Source of the DNA: Synergistaceae bacterium
GTDB lineage: Bacteria > Synergistota > Synergistia > Synergistales > Aminobacteriaceae
Direction of reading: 5' to 3'
Length of the DNA: 8,455 nucleotides
Assembly: GCA_017446645.1 (NCBI GenBank)
Contig: JAFSQO010000067.1
Location: 1 to 8,455, forward strand
In this document: positions 5,935 through 8,455 of the stretch, in pieces
Layout of the letters: every line of letters begins with the position of its first letter
How positions within the stretch are numbered: the first letter of the stretch is position 1
Made by a program: the position numbers and the translations under genes
Notes under the pieces: generated by a model
The model's database searches: none
Told to the model about the DNA's origin: nothing
The model's input: only the letters and a program-made list of their open reading frames with translations

Positions 5935-7107
5935 TTATATCCCAGCTGCTTTACGTAATGTCTCGGCTCTGTCAGTTTTCTCCCAGCCCGGTAAATCAGG
6001 CAAGTCAATTCTGCCCATGTGTCCATAAGCTGCAAGGGGCTTATACTGGGGTTTTCTCAGGTCCAAGTCGCGAATTATCGCTGCTGGTCTGAAATCAAAG
6101 CACTCACGAAGGAGAGCTACTATCTTGTCATCGCTGATTTTGCCTGTTCCGAAGGTATTAACGTTCAGGGAAACGGGTTCAGCAACTCCGATAGCATATG
6201 CTACTTGAATTTGACACTCGTCTGCTATTCCGGAAGCTACGATGTTTTTTGCAGCATAACGGGTCATGTATGCGCCGCTCCTGTCTACTTTAGTGGGGTC
6301 CTTGCCGGAGAAAGCCCCGCCGCCGTGAGGAACCCAGCCGCCGTAAGTGTCTACTATGATTTTGCGTCCAGTTAAGCCAGAGTCTGCCATAGGTCCACCC
6401 TTGACAAATCTGCCTGTAGGATTTACGAATATTCTGGTGTTATTATCAATTAAGTCAGCCGGGACTATAGGGTTAATGACGTGTTCGATGATGTCAGAAC
6501 GTATCTGAGCCAAACTCGCTTCAGGGTGATGCTGGGCAGAGACGACTATAGTGTCAGCGTGAACTGCCTTTCTGCCTTCGTACTTGAGTGAGACTTGAGT
6601 TTTCCCGTCCGGCCTGAGATATGAGAGTGTCCCGTTCTTGCGGACTTTAGTCAACTGCCGTGAAAGAGCATGAGCAATCGCTATCGGCATTGGCATGAAC
6701 TCCTTAGTCTCGTTAGTTGCGTAACCAAACATCATGCCCTGATCGCCTGCCCCGGTCTGGGCAACATCATCTGAAGCATTATCGACACCTTGAGCTATGT
6801 CGCCTGACTGTTCGTCTATAGCCGTAAGGACTGCACAGGTCTCACCGTCAAAGCCGTATTTAGCGCGGGTGTAGCCTATCTCGTTAATCGTCTCACGGGC
6901 TATCTTCTGAATGTCAACGTAAGTATTTGTGCTGATTTCGCCTGCTACTACGACAAGTCCGGTAGATACAAGGACTTCACAGGCAACACGACCTGCCGGG
7001 TCATCGCGCAGAATTGCATCAAGTACACCGTCTGAAATCTGGTCGGCAACTTTATCGGGGTGACCTTCTGTTACTGATTCTGACGAAAAAATAAAGCCGT
7101 CTGACAT
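5935..7107 (-). CDS. metK: S-adenosylmethionine synthase MetK
   Basis: Makes S-adenosylmethionine from methionine and ATP in the cytosol, releasing phosphate and diphosphate; the product feeds methylations such as that by RsmA in this window. It has 390 residues, the normal size. The ATP and metal motifs are intact: [11 protein letters not shown] at 9-19, the family signature [12 protein letters not shown] at 119-130 and the P-loop-like [19 protein letters not shown] at 262-280. The ATG has AGGAGGT (7122-7116) 8 bases upstream. The gene is controlled by the SAM-I riboswitch ahead of it, giving feedback by its own product, and has its own terminator. No methionine-biosynthesis gene is adjacent. 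Confidence 0.97.
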   Translation of the reverse strand: MSDGFIFSSESVTEGHPDKVADQISDGVLDAILRDDPAGRVACEVLVSTGLVVVAGEISTNTYVDIQKIARETINEIGYTRAKYGFDGETCAVLTAIDEQSGDIAQGVDNASDDVAQTGAGDQGMMFGYATNETKEFMPMPIAIAHALSRQLTKVRKNGTLSYLRPDGKTQVSLKYEGRKAVHADTIVVSAQHHPEASLAQIRSDIIEHVINPIVPADLIDNNTRIFVNPTGRFVKGGPMADSGLTGRKIIVDTYGGWVPHGGGAFSGKDPTKVDRSGAYMTRYAAKNIVASGIADECQIQVAYAIGVAEPVSLNVNTFGTGKISDDKIVALLRECFDFRPAAIIRDLDLRKPQYKPLAAYGHMGRIDLPDLPGWEKTDRAETLRKAAGI

Positions 7108-7134
7108 TAAATATTACCTCCTAATAAAAGCTAT

Positions 7135-7175
7135 AAAAAATGCACCCTCCTGAATGAATTAAATCAAGAGAGTGC
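7135..7175 (-). terminator. Riboswitch-controlled terminator (expression platform) of metK
   Basis: On the - strand GCACTCTCTTGA (7175-7164) pairs with TCAGGAGGGTGC (7153-7142) over 12 positions, followed by A and six T (7140-7135). The competing antiterminator can form when GAGAGAG of the 3' side of P1 (7203-7195) pairs with CTCTCTT of the terminator's 5' arm (7172-7166). This is the standard 'SAM bound, transcription off' layout. Confidence 0.9.
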
Positions 7176-7198
7176 GTTAATTATTTTTTGTCTGCTCT

Positions 7199-7302
7199 CT
7201 CTCATCATCCAGCGAAAATTATTTGCTGTCGGTATTGGCACCTGCTCTTACACAGGTTGCCGGGCTTCACAGGGCCGATCCCTCCACCTCTCTTGATAAG
7301 AG
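7199..7302 (-). ncRNA. SAM-I (S-box) riboswitch aptamer upstream of metK
   Basis: On the - strand the conserved S-box elements occur in order. P1 is CTCTTATC (7302-7295) pairing with GATGAGAG (7206-7199) in eight pairs. GGTGGAGGGA (7288-7279) and TGAAGCCCGGCAACC (ending at 7255) form the P2 kink-turn and core. GGTGCCAAT (7242-7234) is the conserved J3/4-P4 element. A P4 helix CAGC/GCTG follows around 7227-7210. These match the well-known consensus CTTATCAAGAG, GGTGGAGGGA, GAA-CCC-GCAACC and GGTGCCAA closely. The ligand is SAM, the product of the downstream gene, so high SAM should stop metK transcription. Confidence 0.95.
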
Positions 7303-7324
7303 TTATGTTAGCGAGTTATGCTGT

Positions 7325-7939
7325 TTACTTTGAGTACAACTCGACTGCTAAGATCTCATTTACATCAATCGGAAGCTCCTCGCGTAAAGGTTCACGGATT
7401 AACTTTGCGCTGAACTGTGCTTTGTCCTTCTCGATATATGGCACGTTGAAGGCTACAAGTCCCTCGAAATTGCTTTCGACTAAGGGGTTTGTTCTTGTCT
7501 TTTCCTTCAGGCTGATAACGTCATTCACTTTAACGCCATATGACGGTATATCAACCTTGCTGCCATTAACGAGGATATGACCATGAGAAACGAGCTGTCT
7601 TGCCTGTCTGATTGAACGTGCGAAGCCTATTCTGTAAACAAGATTGTCAAGTCTGCACTCAAGTGATTTGAGGAGTGCTACACCTGTCATCTCGCTGCTC
7701 TTTTTGGCCATATCGAAATAGCGTGCGAACTGTCTCTCAAGAATTCCGTAATACGCTTTAATCTTCTGTTTTTCCATTAATTGCAGGCCATACTGTGAAA
7801 CTTTCTGACCTGTACGGGCTGCTGCGGCTGCTGCGTTCTTTGATTTTGTATCTGCGCGCTTCAGTGCCTTGGGATGTCCGCAGACGTTTACGCCTAAGTG
7901 ACGGCATAATTTAAATCTTGGTTCTCTACGTGTTGCCAA
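7325..7939 (-). CDS. rpsD: 30S ribosomal protein S4
   Basis: Primary 16S rRNA-binding protein that nucleates assembly of the small-subunit body. Read from TTG at 7939 it has 204 residues, the usual length, starting [16 protein letters not shown]. Residues about 1-90 form the N-terminal S4 domain. The S4 RNA-binding fold follows at about 95-155 ([20 protein letters not shown], then [10 protein letters not shown]), and the end is the typical [23 protein letters not shown]. An in-frame ATG at 7975 would add 12 residues ([12 protein letters not shown]) that look unlike S4 and have no ribosome binding site. Starts further upstream, to 8083, add non-S4 sequence. AAGGAG at 7957-7952 stands 12 bases before the TTG. 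The gene is away from the usual rpsM-rpsK-rpoA-rplQ cluster. No terminator is seen before the metK riboswitch, so transcripts may run on into it. Confidence 0.9.
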   Translation of the reverse strand: MATRREPRFKLCRHLGVNVCGHPKALKRADTKSKNAAAAAARTGQKVSQYGLQLMEKQKIKAYYGILERQFARYFDMAKKSSEMTGVALLKSLECRLDNLVYRIGFARSIRQARQLVSHGHILVNGSKVDIPSYGVKVNDVISLKEKTRTNPLVESNFEGLVAFNVPYIEKDKAQFSAKLIREPLREELPIDVNEILAVELYSK

Positions 7940-7951
7940 TTTTGATGAACT

Positions 7952-7957
7952 CTCCTT
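7952..7957 (-). promoter_or_regulatory. RBS supporting the TTG start of rpsD
   Basis: AAGGAG on the - strand lies 12 bases before TTG 7939-7937, a long but usable spacing. No other good site lies ahead of the candidate starts at 7975 or 8083. Confidence 0.5.
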
Positions 7958-8045
7958 AAAAATATATTTGCTCATAATATTACGTGTGAGTTTAACACCT
8001 GACGCAAAAAAAGTAAAGGAAAAGTTGCAGGCTATCATAATTGAG

Positions 8046-8076
8046 TTCACGGTGCGCGCTGTTTTCGTGTTATTAT
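8046..8076 (+). promoter_or_regulatory. Possible promoter of trpD
   Basis: TATTAT at 8071-8076 matches five of six bases of the -10 box. TTCACG at 8046-8051 matches four of six of the -35 box, but the 19-base spacer is long. It is the best candidate in the short rpsD-trpD divergent gap. I see no leader peptide or attenuator before trpD. Confidence 0.3.
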
Positions 8077-8107
8077 CATGCAAATTTTTTAATGGGAGTG
8101 TAAAAAC

Positions 8108-8455
8108 GTGATAAAAGAAGCGATAATCAAGCTGGTCAGCAAAGAAGACCTGACTTATAACGAAGCCTATACTGTAATGAATGAAATCATGAGCGGCGAC
8201 ACAACTGCAACTCAGAACGCAGCATTTTTATCAGCACTGTCAACAAAGAGCGCGAGGGCAGAGACTATTGACGAGATTTCAGGCTGTGCGGCGGCAATGA
8301 GGGACCATGCCACGAAAGTCAACGCAGGTGATAACATATTCGAGATAGTAGGCACAGGGGGCGACAATGCTCAGAGCTTTAACATATCGACAACGAGTGC
8401 AATAATCATCGCGTCAGGAGGCGTGAAAGTCGCTAAACACGGCAACAGGGCAGCA
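8108..8455 (+). CDS. trpD: Anthranilate phosphoribosyltransferase TrpD, N-terminal part (3' cut)
   Basis: Catalyses the second committed step of tryptophan synthesis: anthranilate plus phosphoribosyl diphosphate gives N-(5-phosphoribosyl)anthranilate. The window holds 116 codons of a protein that normally has about 330-350. The start is GTG with GGGAG (8094-8098) 9 bases upstream. Residues 1-70 are the small helical domain ([20 protein letters not shown], then [14 protein letters not shown]). Next come the PRPP-binding glycine loop GTGGD at 82-86, FNIST at 91-95 and the anthranilate-site segment KHGNRA at 110-115, after which the window ends. It reads away from rpsD. No trpE or trpG lies upstream, so trpD is the first gene of its unit here, or the trp genes are split. 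The name assumes it is not fused to another trp domain further on. Confidence 0.93.
   Translation, partial: MIKEAIIKLVSKEDLTYNEAYTVMNEIMSGDTTATQNAAFLSALSTKSARAETIDEISGCAAAMRDHATKVNAGDNIFEIVGTGGDNAQSFNISTTSAIIIASGGVKVAKHGNRAA

Noticed and set aside
6019..6375. Open frame of 118 codons antisense to metK
   Set aside because: metK is beyond doubt on the other strand; the protein shows no family features and no RBS.
7188..7580. Open frame of 130 codons across the metK leader and rpsD on the + strand
   Set aside because: It overlaps the SAM riboswitch and rpsD, both strongly supported, so it is a chance frame.
7976..8083. Upstream extension of rpsD to 8083
   Set aside because: The added residues do not resemble S4, and the region more probably holds promoter and leader sequence.
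1..8455. CRISPR array, insertion sequence, prophage or large repeat
   Set aside because: No spaced direct repeats, transposase or integrase motifs, or long terminal inverted repeats were seen; the inverted repeats found are terminators or riboswitch stems.

Overview
The window is an ordinary chromosomal stretch from an anaerobic, probably gut-type bacterium. The anthranilate phosphoribosyltransferase, the SAM-I riboswitch in front of metK, strong AGGAGG ribosome binding sites, a stand-alone rpsD and a tRNA gene without encoded CCA fit a Firmicutes- or Synergistota-like lineage. The sequence alone does not settle which, and I hold this loosely.

Left part (1-4659, all + strand): a tight run of five genes with gaps of 3 to 20 bases. 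They are the C-terminal part of an ArnT/PMT-like membrane glycosyltransferase (cut by the window start), a small secreted protein with a TTG start, galE, a cytosolic PAS-PAS-GGDEF protein whose cyclase residues are lost, and rsmA. The first three suggest surface-glycan work; the last two look like passengers of the transcript. A consensus-like promoter inside the 3' end of rsmA (TTGACA-N16-TATGAT) drives a tRNA-Val(GAC) gene, and an intrinsic terminator closes the unit.

Middle part (4660-5934): a DUF554 membrane protein on the + strand faces, on the - strand, the wreck of a HigB/RelE-type toxin and HigA-type antitoxin pair. The toxin has lost an internal block and carries a homopolymer frameshift. 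The antitoxin stops inside its helix-turn-helix. The stretch is visibly richer in A+T than its neighbours.

Right part (5886-8455): metK (- strand) lies behind a complete SAM-I (S-box) riboswitch with a terminator/antiterminator, and has its own strong terminator. Upstream of it is rpsD (- strand), and divergent from rpsD is the start of trpD (+ strand, cut by the window end).

I see no CRISPR array, insertion sequence, phage genes or wholly new system. The most unusual items are the decayed toxin-antitoxin pair, the degenerate GGDEF protein co-transcribed with galE and rsmA, and the tRNA promoter embedded in a coding sequence.
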